Source: Pseudomonadota bacterium (GTDB lineage: Bacteria > Pseudomonadota > Gammaproteobacteria > Burkholderiales > Burkholderiaceae_B). Taken from it: a stretch of 64,000 nucleotides of DNA. Positions within the stretch are counted from its first letter, which is position 1, and every line of letters begins with the position of its first letter. The notes under the pieces were generated by a model, which worked only from the letters and a program-made list of their open reading frames with translations, was not told the origin of the DNA and did not search any database. The translations under genes and the position numbers were made by a program. The stretch spans positions 1 to 64,000 of the forward strand of contig JAFACG010000050.1 in NCBI GenBank assembly GCA_023425645.1. The letters are read 5' to 3'. Positions 9,866-19,200 of the stretch are shown one piece after another.

Positions 9866-10258
9866 TTAGCGGAAAGGGGCGTCGCGCTGATCCAGCAGGG
9901 AGCGGCATAGCTGGAGCTGGTCATGGATCTCCTGCAGGGTCTGGTCGATGTCCTGGCGCTGGCGCTCCAGCCGCAGGCGATGTTCCTCCAGCACCGCTTC
10001 ATAATGCTTGAGCTGCGCGGATGTGTCCATCGGGGATTCGTACATATTGATCAGCGTCAGGATTTCCGACAGCTGCAGGCCCAGGCGCTTGCCGCGCAGC
10101 GCCAGCTTCAGGCGGGTGCGGTCGCGCGCCTGGTAGATGCGCTGGTTGCCCTGGCGCAGCGGGCTCAGGATGCCCTGGTCCTCGTAGAAGCGCAGGGTCC
10201 GGGGAGTGACGGCGAACTCATGCGCCAGATCGGATATCGTCCAGGTGGTAGTCGTCAT
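9866..10258 (-). CDS. liuR: MerR-family regulator of leucine degradation
   Basis: A 130-residue MerR-family regulator. The N-terminal winged helix [23 protein letters not shown] is followed by a [12 protein letters not shown] wing and a C-terminal coiled coil rich in Gln/Arg/Leu. LiuR proteins of this type control leucine and isovalerate catabolic genes in proteobacteria, and the gene lies directly upstream of ivd. I prefer the ATG at 10258 ([15 protein letters not shown]); an in-frame ATG at 10294 lies beyond the palindrome at 10271-10288 and would place the operator inside the coding region. Confidence 0.85.
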   Translation of the reverse strand: MTTTTWTISDLAHEFAVTPRTLRFYEDQGILSPLRQGNQRIYQARDRTRLKLALRGKRLGLQLSEILTLINMYESPMDTSAQLKHYEAVLEEHRLRLERQRQDIDQTLQEIHDQLQLCRSLLDQRDAPFR

Positions 10259-10270
10259 TTTTCTTATGCG

Positions 10271-10288
10271 GTTTACGTTAACGTAAAC
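10271..10288. promoter_or_regulatory. 18-bp palindrome upstream of liuR, candidate autoregulatory operator
   Basis: A perfect palindrome, GTTTACGTTAACGTAAAC, lies 12 bp before the liuR start. It shares TTTACGT/ACGTAAA half-sites with the larger palindrome before ivd, which fits autoregulation by LiuR. Confidence 0.7.
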
Positions 10289-10326
10289 TATCATGCCATA
10301 GAGCTCACGCGTTCACCATAGCGCCG

Positions 10327-10366
10327 GCAAACAGGCGATCAGCCTGCGCAGCGTGGGGCATTTTTT
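10327..10366 (+). repeat. Imperfect direct repeat copy 1
   Basis: About 40 bp, holding a CAGGC/GCCTG mini-hairpin followed by GCAGCGTGGGGCATTTTTT. A near copy is at 10489-10530, about 160 bp on. Both lie in the 282-bp non-coding gap between liuR and the metallo-hydrolase gene. Confidence 0.6.
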
Positions 10367-10421
10367 GCCGCCGGGCCGCCCCAAGGCAAAAAACACCCCC
10401 TTGGGGGATTAGCCCGGACGG

Positions 10422-10445
10422 GGGACAGTCCTTGAGGACTGTTCC
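10422..10445. other. Hairpin between the two direct repeats
   Basis: ACAGTCC (10425-10431) pairs with GGACTGT (10436-10442) across a TTGA loop, and GG/CC pairs extend the stem. Together with the flanking direct repeats it suggests a small extragenic repeat element rather than a terminator. Confidence 0.4.
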
Positions 10446-10488
10446 GCGCCTGGCGAATCCGAGCGGCATGCAAGCCGCGAGGTGGACA

Positions 10489-10530
10489 GCAAGCAGGCCT
10501 TCGGCCTGCACAGCGTGGGGGCATTTTTTT
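10489..10530 (+). repeat. Imperfect direct repeat copy 2
   Basis: Matches the copy at 10327-10366: GCAGGCC-TTC-GGCCTGC hairpin, then CACAGCGTGGGGGCATTTTTTT. It ends just before the GGAG ribosome-binding site of the next gene, so the T-run falls in that gene's leader. Confidence 0.6.
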
Positions 10531-10540
10531 TGGAGCAAGC

Positions 10541-11614
10541 ATGAATCCCAACGAACAGAAACTCGTCTATCCCTGGGCGGACGCCCTGCCCGAACCGGGA
10601 CGCAGCCTGGAAGTGGCCCCGGGCGTGCGCTGGCTGCGCATGCCCCTGCCCTTCGCCCTGGACCACATCAACCTGTGGCTGCTGCGCGATGAGATCGATG
10701 GCCGGCCGGGCTGGACCGTCGTGGACACGGGCATAGCCCGCGCGCAGGTGCGCGAGCTGTGGGAACAGGTATTCGAGCACGAGCTGCAGGGTCTGCCGGT
10801 GCTGCGCGTGATCGTCACGCACATGCACCCCGATCACGTGGGCCTGGCGGACTGGCTGTGCCGACGCTGGAACGCGCCGCTGTGGATGAGCATGACGGAC
10901 TACGCCGTGGCACGCCTGTGGTCCGGCGCGGCCAGCCGGCCCGCGGGGGAAGCCGGCGGCCCCCACGGCGTGGCGGCCGAAGCGCATTTCGTGCGGCACG
11001 GCCTGCGGGACGAGCAGGCGCGCGCCCAGATCCGCAGCCGCGGCGACTACTACCCGTCCATGGTGCCTTCGGTGCCGGAGCGCTTCGTGCGCCTGCTCGA
11101 CGGCCAGGCGGTGACGATTGCCGGCCGGCCCTGGCGCCTGATCGTGGGCTACGGCCATGCGCCCGAACATATGTCGCTGTACAGCCCCGACCTGCGGGTG
11201 CTGATCTCCGGCGACATGCTGCTGCCGCGCATCTCCACCAATGTGAGCGTGTTCGATACCGAGCCCCTGGCCAATCCCCTGCCGCTGTATCTGCAATCGC
11301 TGGATTCCTACCAGGAACTGGCGCCCGACACCCTGGTGCTGCCCTCGCACGGCAAGCCTTTCCGGGGCATGCACGAGCGCATCCGCCAGCAGCAGGAGCA
11401 TCACGCCGCGCGCCTGGAGGATGTCCTGCAAGCCTGCGTCCGGCCCAGCAGCGCGGCCGACATCCTGCCCGTGCTGTTCCACCGCAAGCTGGACTCCCAT
11501 CAGATGACGTTCGCCATGGGCGAGGCCATCGCCCACCTGCACGCCCTGTATTTCGACGGCCGGCTGCGCCGCCTCGAGGGCGAGGACGGCGTGCTGCGTT
11601 TCGAGCGCATATAG
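10541..11614 (+). CDS. Metallo-beta-lactamase-fold hydrolase
   Basis: A 357-residue MBL-fold protein. The metal-binding motif THMHPDHVG is near residue 91, with further ligand segments GYGHAPEHM and ISGDMLLPR and a late LPSHGKPFRG. Such proteins are zinc- or iron-dependent hydrolases of thioesters, lactones or glutathione adducts; the substrate is not readable from sequence. The C-terminal winged region (HQMTFAMGEAIAHL) resembles the extra helical domain seen in LACTB2-like members. GGAG lies seven bases ahead of the ATG. A lone gene, 96 bp ahead of metC on the same strand. Confidence 0.85.
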   Translation: MNPNEQKLVYPWADALPEPGRSLEVAPGVRWLRMPLPFALDHINLWLLRDEIDGRPGWTVVDTGIARAQVRELWEQVFEHELQGLPVLRVIVTHMHPDHVGLADWLCRRWNAPLWMSMTDYAVARLWSGAASRPAGEAGGPHGVAAEAHFVRHGLRDEQARAQIRSRGDYYPSMVPSVPERFVRLLDGQAVTIAGRPWRLIVGYGHAPEHMSLYSPDLRVLISGDMLLPRISTNVSVFDTEPLANPLPLYLQSLDSYQELAPDTLVLPSHGKPFRGMHERIRQQQEHHAARLEDVLQACVRPSSAADILPVLFHRKLDSHQMTFAMGEAIAHLHALYFDGRLRRLEGEDGVLRFERI

Positions 11615-11710
11615 CAACAGGTATGGCGCTTATGGGGCGGTCTTCCGGCTGGCCGCCGCCAGGCTGTGGTAGCGTATAGCCTTTCCCGCCACTGACTTCC
11701 CTCGCGCACC

Positions 11711-12907
11711 ATGAGTTCTGATCACGCCCTGGATACCACCCTGCAACACACCGGGCTTGCGCCTTTCGATGCACGCACGGAATCGGCGCCGGTGGCCGTG
11801 CCCATCATGCGCACCAGCACGGTGCGCTTTCGCAACCTGGACGCGCTGGACCGCGCCCAGGCCGCCAAGGCGGATCCGGCTCAGCGTTCGATCACCTACG
11901 GGCGCTCCGGCATGGACACCCACGCCGCCCTGGAATCCGTGTTCTGCCAGCTGGAGTCCGCCACCCAGGCCCTGCTCGCGCCCTCGGGCATGGCGGCTAT
12001 CAGCCTGGGCTTGTTGAGCCTGCTGGACACGGGCGACCATGTGCTGGTCGCCGACAGCGCCTATGGCCCGGTGCGCTACCTGGAGAAGACCGTGCTGCGC
12101 CGCCTGGGCATCCAGGTCACGTTCTGCGCGGCCAGTCTCGAGGATCTGGAGCGTCACGTGCAGCCCAACACGCGCATGCTCTACGTGGAATCGCCCGGCT
12201 CGCTGCTGATGCAGATGCTGGACATGCCGGCCTTGGCGCAATTCGGCCGCCGCCACGACTTGCTGCTGGTCACGGACAACACCTGGGGCTCGGGCTACAT
12301 CTACCGTCCGCTGGAGCTGGGCTTTGACGTGTCCATCGTGGCCGGCACCAAGTACGTGGCGGGCCACTCGGACCTGATGCTGGGCGCGGTCATGTCGGCC
12401 GAGCCGGCCCTGAACAAGCGGCTGCACGACAACCATTACGCCCTGGGTTTTTCCATCAGCGCCGACGACGTCTGGCTGGCCCTGCGCGGCGTGCGCACCC
12501 TGCCCATCCGCATGCGCGAAAGCGCCGCCAACGCGCTCAAGGTGTGTGAATTCCTGGCCGCCCGACCGGAGGTGACGCGGATCTATCACCCCGCCTGGTC
12601 GCAGGACCCCGGCCACGCCCTGTGGCAGCGCGACTGCACCGGTTCCAACGGCTTGCTGTCCGTGAAGTTGCGCCTGACGCAGGCACAGGCGCGCGTCTTC
12701 GTCGATGCTCTGACTTTGTTCGGCATCGGTTTTTCCTGGGGCGGCTTTGAGAGCCTGGTGCAGCTGGTGGACCCCGGCCTATTGCGCGGTCACAGCTATT
12801 GGCCGCAGACCGAGGACGCCCTGGTGCGCCTGCACATCGGCCTGGAGTCTGCGCAGGACCTGTGCGCCGACCTGGCCCAGGCCCTGGACAAGGCGGCGCG
12901 GGGTTGA
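11711..12907 (+). CDS. metC: Cystathionine beta-lyase
   Basis: A 398-residue PLP enzyme of the Cys/Met-metabolism family. MetC splits cystathionine into homocysteine, pyruvate and ammonia in methionine synthesis. Visible are YGRSGMDTHAALE, the phosphate-binding APSGMAAISLG segment, VTDNTWGSGYIYRPLELG, and the PLP lysine in AGTKYVAGHSD. FSWGGFESLVQ near the C-terminus is typical of cystathionine beta-lyases. A gamma-lyase or other family function cannot be ruled out from sequence. A shared terminator separates it from the convergent dsbA. Confidence 0.88.
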   Translation: MSSDHALDTTLQHTGLAPFDARTESAPVAVPIMRTSTVRFRNLDALDRAQAAKADPAQRSITYGRSGMDTHAALESVFCQLESATQALLAPSGMAAISLGLLSLLDTGDHVLVADSAYGPVRYLEKTVLRRLGIQVTFCAASLEDLERHVQPNTRMLYVESPGSLLMQMLDMPALAQFGRRHDLLLVTDNTWGSGYIYRPLELGFDVSIVAGTKYVAGHSDLMLGAVMSAEPALNKRLHDNHYALGFSISADDVWLALRGVRTLPIRMRESAANALKVCEFLAARPEVTRIYHPAWSQDPGHALWQRDCTGSNGLLSVKLRLTQAQARVFVDALTLFGIGFSWGGFESLVQLVDPGLLRGHSYWPQTEDALVRLHIGLESAQDLCADLAQALDKAARG

Positions 12908-12946
12908 AGGACGCCGCCAGAGGCGTTCAGCACGGCGTGACATGAC

Positions 12947-12972
12947 AAAAACCCCGCCTTGGCGGGGTTTTC
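12947..12972. terminator. Bidirectional terminator between metC and dsbA
   Basis: AAAACCCCGCC / GGCGGGGTTTT form an 11-bp stem with A and T tracts on the two sides, so it can stop transcription from both convergent genes. It lies 40 bp after metC and 22 bp after the dsbA stop. Confidence 0.88.
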
Positions 12973-12993
12973 CTTGTCCAGCGCGACTGTCGA

Positions 12994-13635
12994 TCAGCCT
13001 TTCTTGGCCAGCTTCAGCAGTTCCTGGGCCTTGGTGATGCTTTCGTCGTAGCCGTTGGCCAGCGCGGGCGAGGTCACGTATTTGCCGCCCACGGCCAGGC
13101 TGGGGGTGCCGTCGATCTGGTAGTTGCGGGCCAGTTCGTTGGCCTTGTTGGCCTTGGTCTGCACGCCGAAGGAATTGAAGGTCTGTTCGAACTTGGCCTT
13201 GTCCACGCCCTGCTTGGCGACCCATTCGGTGATGGTCTTGGCGTCGAACAGGCGCTCGCGCTGCTGATGGATGGCTTCGAAGACCTTGGGGTGCAGGTCC
13301 AGGCGATCCATGGCTTCCAGGGTGTAGTACAGCTTTTGCAGGTCGCCCATGCCGGCGTTGAAGGCTACGGGTACGGGGCGCAGCGCGACATCGGCGGGCA
13401 GTGTCTTGGCCCAGGCCTGCAGCTTGGGTTCCAGGATGGCGCAGTGCGGGCAGCTGTAGGCAAAGAACTCCAGCACTTCAGTCTTGCCGGCGGTGTCGGA
13501 GGGCTGGGCGGGAGTCAGGGTGACGTAACCCTGGCCGGCCTGCTGGGCCAGCGCGGCGGTGACGGGCAGCAGACTCGCGCCGGCGACCAGGCTGGCGCCG
13601 GTCAGGACTCGTACAAACAGTGCGTTCAGCTTCAT
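12994..13635 (-). CDS. dsbA: Thiol:disulfide interchange protein DsbA
   Basis: A 213-residue periplasmic oxidoreductase that introduces disulfide bonds. A signal peptide (cleavage near ALA-QQ, residues 30-31) is followed by a thioredoxin fold with active-site Cys62-Pro-His-Cys65 in FFAYSCPHC and the cis-proline loop DGTPSLAVGG. Length and spacing fit DsbA. The neighbouring SPOR protein gene lies 92 bp upstream on the same strand. Confidence 0.95.
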   Translation of the reverse strand: MKLNALFVRVLTGASLVAGASLLPVTAALAQQAGQGYVTLTPAQPSDTAGKTEVLEFFAYSCPHCAILEPKLQAWAKTLPADVALRPVPVAFNAGMGDLQKLYYTLEAMDRLDLHPKVFEAIHQQRERLFDAKTITEWVAKQGVDKAKFEQTFNSFGVQTKANKANELARNYQIDGTPSLAVGGKYVTSPALANGYDESITKAQELLKLAKKG

Positions 13636-13727
13636 GAATCGGTTTCCTTAATTGGGAAGGTGTTCTCTATGACCAGCCCGATGGCGGGAAAGTTCAAACC
13701 GGGCCTCAGGGTGAACGGTATTCCAGC

Positions 13728-14438
13728 CTAGGGACGCACGACCGAGGTGTCGATCTTTTCCTCGGCCAGGCGGCTGCGGGCCCGGTTCATTTCGTCTATG
13801 CCTTTGAAGGGGCCCATGCGCACGCGGTTGACGGTCCCGCCGTTGACCTGGGCGCTCTGCACCGATGCATTGAAGCCGAGCATGAGCAGGCGCGCCTTCA
13901 TGGCCTCGGCGTCGGCATTGTTGCGGAAGGCGCCGGCCTGCAGATAGTAGGTCGTGGTGGTGCTGGGCGGCTTGCTGGGCGCGGGCGGCGGGGGCAGTGG
14001 CGGAGCGGCGGGCTTGGCGGCCGGGGCGGGCGTGGCGCCGCGGCTGTCCGGTTTGGCGGGGGGGACCGCTTCGGGCAGCGGCAGCGTGGCGATGAGATCG
14101 CCCAGTGCGTCGGGCGCGGGCGCTGCCGGAGGCTTGGCCTGGCCTGCAGGCGGCGCGGGCAGGCTGGGCAGGGTCAGGCCCGGAATGTTTTCCACGGCGG
14201 GCGGCGGAACATTGGAGGAGTCCGAACCGTAAAGGCCCCGGTTCGGGTCCAGCAGGTCGCGTCCTTCGGGCAGGGCCACGGTGGGCGCCTCCCGGCTGGC
14301 CTTGTCCACGAAGGGCATGGGCACCTTGGTGACGAACAGGGCCACTGCCACGGCGGCGCCCAGGCCCAGGATCAGGCCTATCAGTATGCCGGTGTAGGTG
14401 CCGCCAGAACCGGAGGACTTCTTGCGTGCTCGTGCCAT
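13728..14438 (-). CDS. SPOR-domain (FtsN-like) inner-membrane protein
   Basis: A 236-residue protein with a short basic cytoplasmic end, one transmembrane helix (about residues 17-38), a long Pro/Ala-rich periplasmic linker, and a C-terminal SPOR domain (YYLQAGAFRNNADAEAMKARLLMLGF...RVRMGPF) of the kind that binds denuded septal peptidoglycan. A role in cell division or peptidoglycan remodelling is inferred from the fold. The argS-SPOR-dsbA order is common in Burkholderiales. It starts 16 bp after the argS stop, so it is probably cotranscribed. Confidence 0.88.
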   Translation of the reverse strand: MARARKKSSGSGGTYTGILIGLILGLGAAVAVALFVTKVPMPFVDKASREAPTVALPEGRDLLDPNRGLYGSDSSNVPPPAVENIPGLTLPSLPAPPAGQAKPPAAPAPDALGDLIATLPLPEAVPPAKPDSRGATPAPAAKPAAPPLPPPPAPSKPPSTTTTYYLQAGAFRNNADAEAMKARLLMLGFNASVQSAQVNGGTVNRVRMGPFKGIDEMNRARSRLAEEKIDTSVVRP

Positions 14439-14454
14439 ATCTGCCTATGGAGGT

Positions 14455-16140
14455 TTACATGCGTTCAGGGGCGGACACGCCCAGCAGGTCCAGGCCGTTG
14501 CGGATGACCTGGGCGCAGGACTGGGCCAGACGCAGGCGGGCCAGGCGCAGGGCCGTGTCGTCCACCAGCACGCGTTCGGCGTTGTACCAGGTATGGAAGT
14601 CCGAAGCGCAGTCGCGCAGCCAGAAGGCGATGTGGTGGGGGGCCAGTTCGCGGGCGGCCTGGGCCAGCACGGCCGGGTATTCGGCCAGGCGCTGCAGCAG
14701 GGCGATCTCGCTGGGGGCAGTCAGGGGCGCGACGTCCGCCTGGGGCACTTGCGAGAGCAGTTCGGCCGACTGGTTCAGCACCGAGCAGATGCGGGCGTGG
14801 GCGTATTGGATGTAGTAGACGGGGTTCTCTTCGCTCTTGGACAGGGCCAGGTCGATGTCGAAGACGAATTCGGAGTCGGCGCGGCGCTGGATCAAGAAGA
14901 AGCGCACGGCGTCCTGGCCCACCCATTCGATCAGGTCGCGCAGGGTGACGTAGCTGCCGGCGCGCTTGGATATCTTCACTTCCTGGCCGTTGCGCACCAC
15001 CTTGACCATCTTGTGCAGGATGTAGGCGGGGAAATCCTTGGGGATGCCCAGGTTCAGGCCCTGCAGCCCGGCGCGCACGCGCGCGATGGTGCCGTGGTGG
15101 TCCGTGCCCTGGATGTTGATGGCGTGATGAAAGCCGCGCTCCCACTTGGCCACGTGGTAGGCCACGTCGGGCACGAAATAGGTGTAGCCGCCTTCGGACT
15201 TGCGCATCACGCGGTCCTTGTCGTCGCCGGTGCCCAGCTCCGTGGTGCGCAGCCACAGCGCGCCGTCCTGCTCGTAGGTGTGGCCGGCCTCGATCAGGGC
15301 CTGCACGGTCTTTTCCACGCGGCCGGAGGTGTAGAGCGAGCTTTCCAGGAAGAAATTGTCGAACTTCAGGCCGAAGGCCTGCAGGTCCAGGTCCTGTTCG
15401 CGGCGCAGGTAGGCCACGGCGAAGCGGCGGATGTCCTCGGTGTTGTCCAGGTCGCCGCTGGCGGTCACGGACTGGCCGTCGGCCGCCTGCACGGTGGCGC
15501 CGGCCAGGTAGTCGCGGGCGATGTCCAGGATGTAGTCGCCCTTGTAGCCGTCGGCGGGGAACTGTTCGGAGTCGGGCGCGATTCCGCGCGCACGCGCCTG
15601 CACGCTGATGGTCAGGTTGTCGATCTGGTTGCCCGCGTCGTTGTAGTAGAACTCGCGGGTGACGTCATAGCCCTGGGCGCTGAAGACGCGGCACAGCGAA
15701 TCGCCCAGCGCGGCCTGGCGGGCGTGGCCCACGTGCAGCGGACCGGTGGGATTGGCGGATACGAATTCCACCATCAGCTTTTCCTGGCGCGGGGCCACGT
15801 GGCCGTAGCGCTCGCCCTGCTCGCCGATGGCGTGCAGCACGGCCTGCTGGGTGGCGGCGGACAGCCGGAAGTTGATGAAGCCGGGGCCGGCGATCTCGGC
15901 GCTGGCGATGAGGGCCGTGGCGGCCGGGTCGGCCAGCAGGGTGTTGACGATCTCCTGAGCCAGTTCGCGGGGGTTGCGGCCGGCGGGCTTGGCCAGCTGC
16001 ATGGCGACGTTGCAGGCCACATCGCCGTGGGCGGCCACTTTGGGCCGCTCGAGCGTGATGGTGGGCTGGGCCTGCGGCAGGATGGCGCTGACGGCCGCCT
16101 GCAGGCGGGCGATTAACTGGGACTGTTGCTCAGGAAGCAT
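14455..16140 (-). CDS. argS: Arginyl-tRNA synthetase
   Basis: A 561-residue class I aminoacyl-tRNA synthetase charging tRNA(Arg). Present are the N-terminal Add1 domain (FINFRLS), the HIGH motif in [21 protein letters not shown] in the KMSKS position and a C-terminal anticodon-binding helical domain ending in [13 protein letters not shown]. The ATG at 16140 gives the expected [13 protein letters not shown] start; an upstream in-frame extension has no family similarity. First gene of the argS-SPOR unit. Confidence 0.96.
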   Translation of the reverse strand: MLPEQQSQLIARLQAAVSAILPQAQPTITLERPKVAAHGDVACNVAMQLAKPAGRNPRELAQEIVNTLLADPAATALIASAEIAGPGFINFRLSAATQQAVLHAIGEQGERYGHVAPRQEKLMVEFVSANPTGPLHVGHARQAALGDSLCRVFSAQGYDVTREFYYNDAGNQIDNLTISVQARARGIAPDSEQFPADGYKGDYILDIARDYLAGATVQAADGQSVTASGDLDNTEDIRRFAVAYLRREQDLDLQAFGLKFDNFFLESSLYTSGRVEKTVQALIEAGHTYEQDGALWLRTTELGTGDDKDRVMRKSEGGYTYFVPDVAYHVAKWERGFHHAINIQGTDHHGTIARVRAGLQGLNLGIPKDFPAYILHKMVKVVRNGQEVKISKRAGSYVTLRDLIEWVGQDAVRFFLIQRRADSEFVFDIDLALSKSEENPVYYIQYAHARICSVLNQSAELLSQVPQADVAPLTAPSEIALLQRLAEYPAVLAQAARELAPHHIAFWLRDCASDFHTWYNAERVLVDDTALRLARLRLAQSCAQVIRNGLDLLGVSAPERM

Positions 16141-16262
16141 AGAAAATGTTCTGGGTCGGTATGGAAACAAGCCGGGCGCATGCGGCATGCCCCGGATGGC
16201 GGGCGCGACAATGCCCCGCCGGACAGTCCTACATGATAGCGTGATTTGCGGGCAAATTCCTT

Positions 16263-19200
16263 TCAATAGGCCTCTCGGTCCCAGCCCAGGTGGTCCTTGA
16301 GCCACGCGTCATACGCCTTCATGTCCACGACCCCGGCGTCGTGGCCCTCGCGGCTGCGCCAATCCTCGTGGCGACGGATCAGGGCCTGCACCGAGCGGCG
16401 CATGGCCGCGCCCAGCTTGGGGTGCTGCTCCTGGTAGACGTGGTCCCGGCCATGGCCGTGGTAGTTGACCTGGCGGTCGCCGTTCTGGAGGCTGCGCTGC
16501 CAGGCCGGACGCATGTCGTGCAGGATGGGATGCGCCACGGAGAGATCGGTCAGGGGAAGCTGCGCCAGGGTCAGGCCCGCCGCCCTGGCCTGCCAGTGCA
16601 TCCAGGCCAGCGCCACCTTGTCCAGGTCGCCGGGCTGCGGCGCGGGGTCGGCGGGCAGCACGCCGCCGCCTATGTCGCTGTGCGCGCCGATAAAGGGCAT
16701 CTCCACCACGTTCATGGCCTGGGCCAGGGCGCTCAGGGGAAACAGGTGGCGGTGCTCGTGCAGGGAGACGGCGTGCGCCACCCATTGCCAGGCTTCGGGC
16801 ACGCCCAGGCGGTAGCGCGAGTTGTGCGTGCCCGACAGGCCGAACTGCGCCACCGTGTCGAACAGGCCCAGGAAGCGCGGCGTGATGCAGGCGCGGATGC
16901 GGCCGCGCAGCGGGTCGTCCAGCAGGAACCAGCCCGCCTGGGTGTGATCCAGGATGCGGTTGGCGAAATCGCGCGCCAACGCCGCTCCGCGGGAAAAGCC
17001 CAGCAGGTCCACGGGCGTGGCGGCCGGGCCGGGGCCGGCCTGCTGCAGGCTGTCCAGCAGGCGCGTCCACTGGGTTTGCAGGATGCGGCCGGCCCGCCAG
17101 GCGGTCAGCGCATCCGCGTCCAGGGAGTGCGGGTTGCCCGGTCCGTCGTGGTAATGCGCCGCGCCCTCCCGGTACAGTTGGGCCAGCTTCCAGACATTGC
17201 TGCGGGTGATGCGGCTCTGGCGGGTGCCGTCGAAGGCGAACAGCAGCAGGCCCAGCGGATCCACGCGCCGCAGGGGCTGCTGGCCCGCATAGCCCAGGGC
17301 TTGCGAGCCGGGCCATGGTCCCAGGGGATCGGGCTCCAGGTAGTGGCCGTGGCGCGGCGAATAGGTGCGCAGCAGATTGTCGTGCCAGCCCGTGGCGGGG
17401 TCCGCGTACTGGCCGGGCAGGCGCAGGTGCAGTTCCAGTTCCTCGAGCAGGATGCGGGCCTGACCCAGGGGATCGAGGTCGGCCGCCCAGACGGTCCGGC
17501 CTTGTTCGTCGGTGGCCAGGCGGACCGCGCCCATCAGGTCGCTGTGCAGGTAGTGCAGGCGGCCCTGTCCGTGCTCGTCGTAGATGATCAGGCCCACCGG
17601 GGTCAGTCCCGCGTACAGGTAGCGGCGCGACACGATGCGTTGCACCGTGGCCGGCAGGTCCAGCTCGGCCAGCAACTGCTGGCCGTGGTGGAAGAAGGCG
17701 CGCTGCCGATCGTCCTGGATGCGCAGGATGCGCTGACCGAAAGCGTCGTGGCGGTACTGGACCAGGATCCCGGCCGGCGAGCGCACCCCGCGCAGTCGCC
17801 GGCTGGGTCCGTAGTCCAGGTCCAGTTCGCCCACGCGGGTCGGCAGGCCGTCGGGGGTGCGGATCATGGCCGGCGCGGGCAGGGGATGGCGGGCGCGCAG
17901 GGCGCCCGTGCCCTCCCAGGCCAGCCAATGGACGTCCTGCTCCCCTTCCTGGCGATAGGCGGCCAGACGGCCCGCCCCGTCATAGTCCAGCCTCCAGGTC
18001 CGTTCCTGTCCCAGCGCCGCGTAGTGGTGGCGTTCCGCCCTGACCCGGCCCTGCGCATCCAGGCGGCGCGCGCTGGTCCAGACCGGGCTGCCGTCCGGAC
18101 GCAGCAGCATCAGGTCCACGCTGTGCCGGGTTGCGTCGGCGCGGCTGATCAGGTGCAGGCCGTTGCCCCAGGCATAGCCGGGGTCGCGCGCCTGCACGAC
18201 GCTGTGCAGGCGGCCCTGGGCGTCGGTCCAGTCCAGGGCGGCGAGGCGGCCTTGCGCGTCCCAGCGGTAGTCCAGCCGGCCGCCTTCGGGCAGGTGGTGC
18301 CGGACCAGCCGCTGGCTATCGTCGTAGTCGAAGCGCTCCGTCCAGGCTTGGCCGGGGCTGTGGCGCCGCTCCAGGCGGCGTTCGCGCAGCAGTCCGGCGC
18401 GCAGTTTCAGCCGCTGCGTCTCTTCGGGATGTTCGATGCGCAGCAGGCCGTGTCCCAGCCAGCGCAGGCGGGTCAGCTCGCTTTCCTGCCCGCGGCGGTG
18501 ATGCAGGCTGGCCAGACGCCCGGAGGCGTCATGCTGCATGAGCAGTCCGTCCGCGCCCGCATGGCGGACTTCGGCCAGCGTCCCGTCCGTGTTCCAGCGC
18601 CGCGTCTGCGGACCGGTCAGAAGCGTGTCCCAGCCTTGCAGCCGGCCGCGCTCGTCCAGGTCCAGCGTCATCGGCCCCCACCCGCCGTCGGCTTGCCGCA
18701 GGCGCCGGATGGAGCCGTCGGCGCGCCGCTGCGCATGCCACGGGCCTGCCTGCAGCCATCGGCCTTGCGCATCGTGCTGCCAGACGGTCCGGTATGCGGG
18801 GCAGCCGTCGCACCAGCGGCTTTCCAGGCTGTCCAGGCGCGCCTGACCCTGGATCAGGCTGTACGCGAACCGGTGCTGCTCCTGGCCCTGGGCCCAGAGG
18901 CTGAGGCCCGGTTCATGGCTTGCGGTCCATTCCTGGTCCAGGGCGTGCGAGACGATGCGCCGCACCCTGCCTTGTTCGTCGTAATCCCATTGCTGCAGTC
19001 GGTGCGCGGGCTGCCCGGGGGCTTGCAGGCTGACGCCGCCCAGCCGCCGGCTCCAGGGCGCGGGAGCGGCGTGGTAGAGGCGCATGAGGCCGTCAGGCCG
19101 GGACACGCTGGCCAGCCAGGGCTGCCCTCCTTGTCCCGTCATGCGCCAGCGGAACAGGCCGGCGGGCGTCTGGACGGCCAGCGCCTGCCGGTCCGCCTGC

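Noticed and set aside
16141..16262. Possible immunity gene downstream of the RHS-lipase
   Set aside because: Only 122 bp separate the RHS stop from argS and no frame with a start codon and ribosome-binding site fits there.
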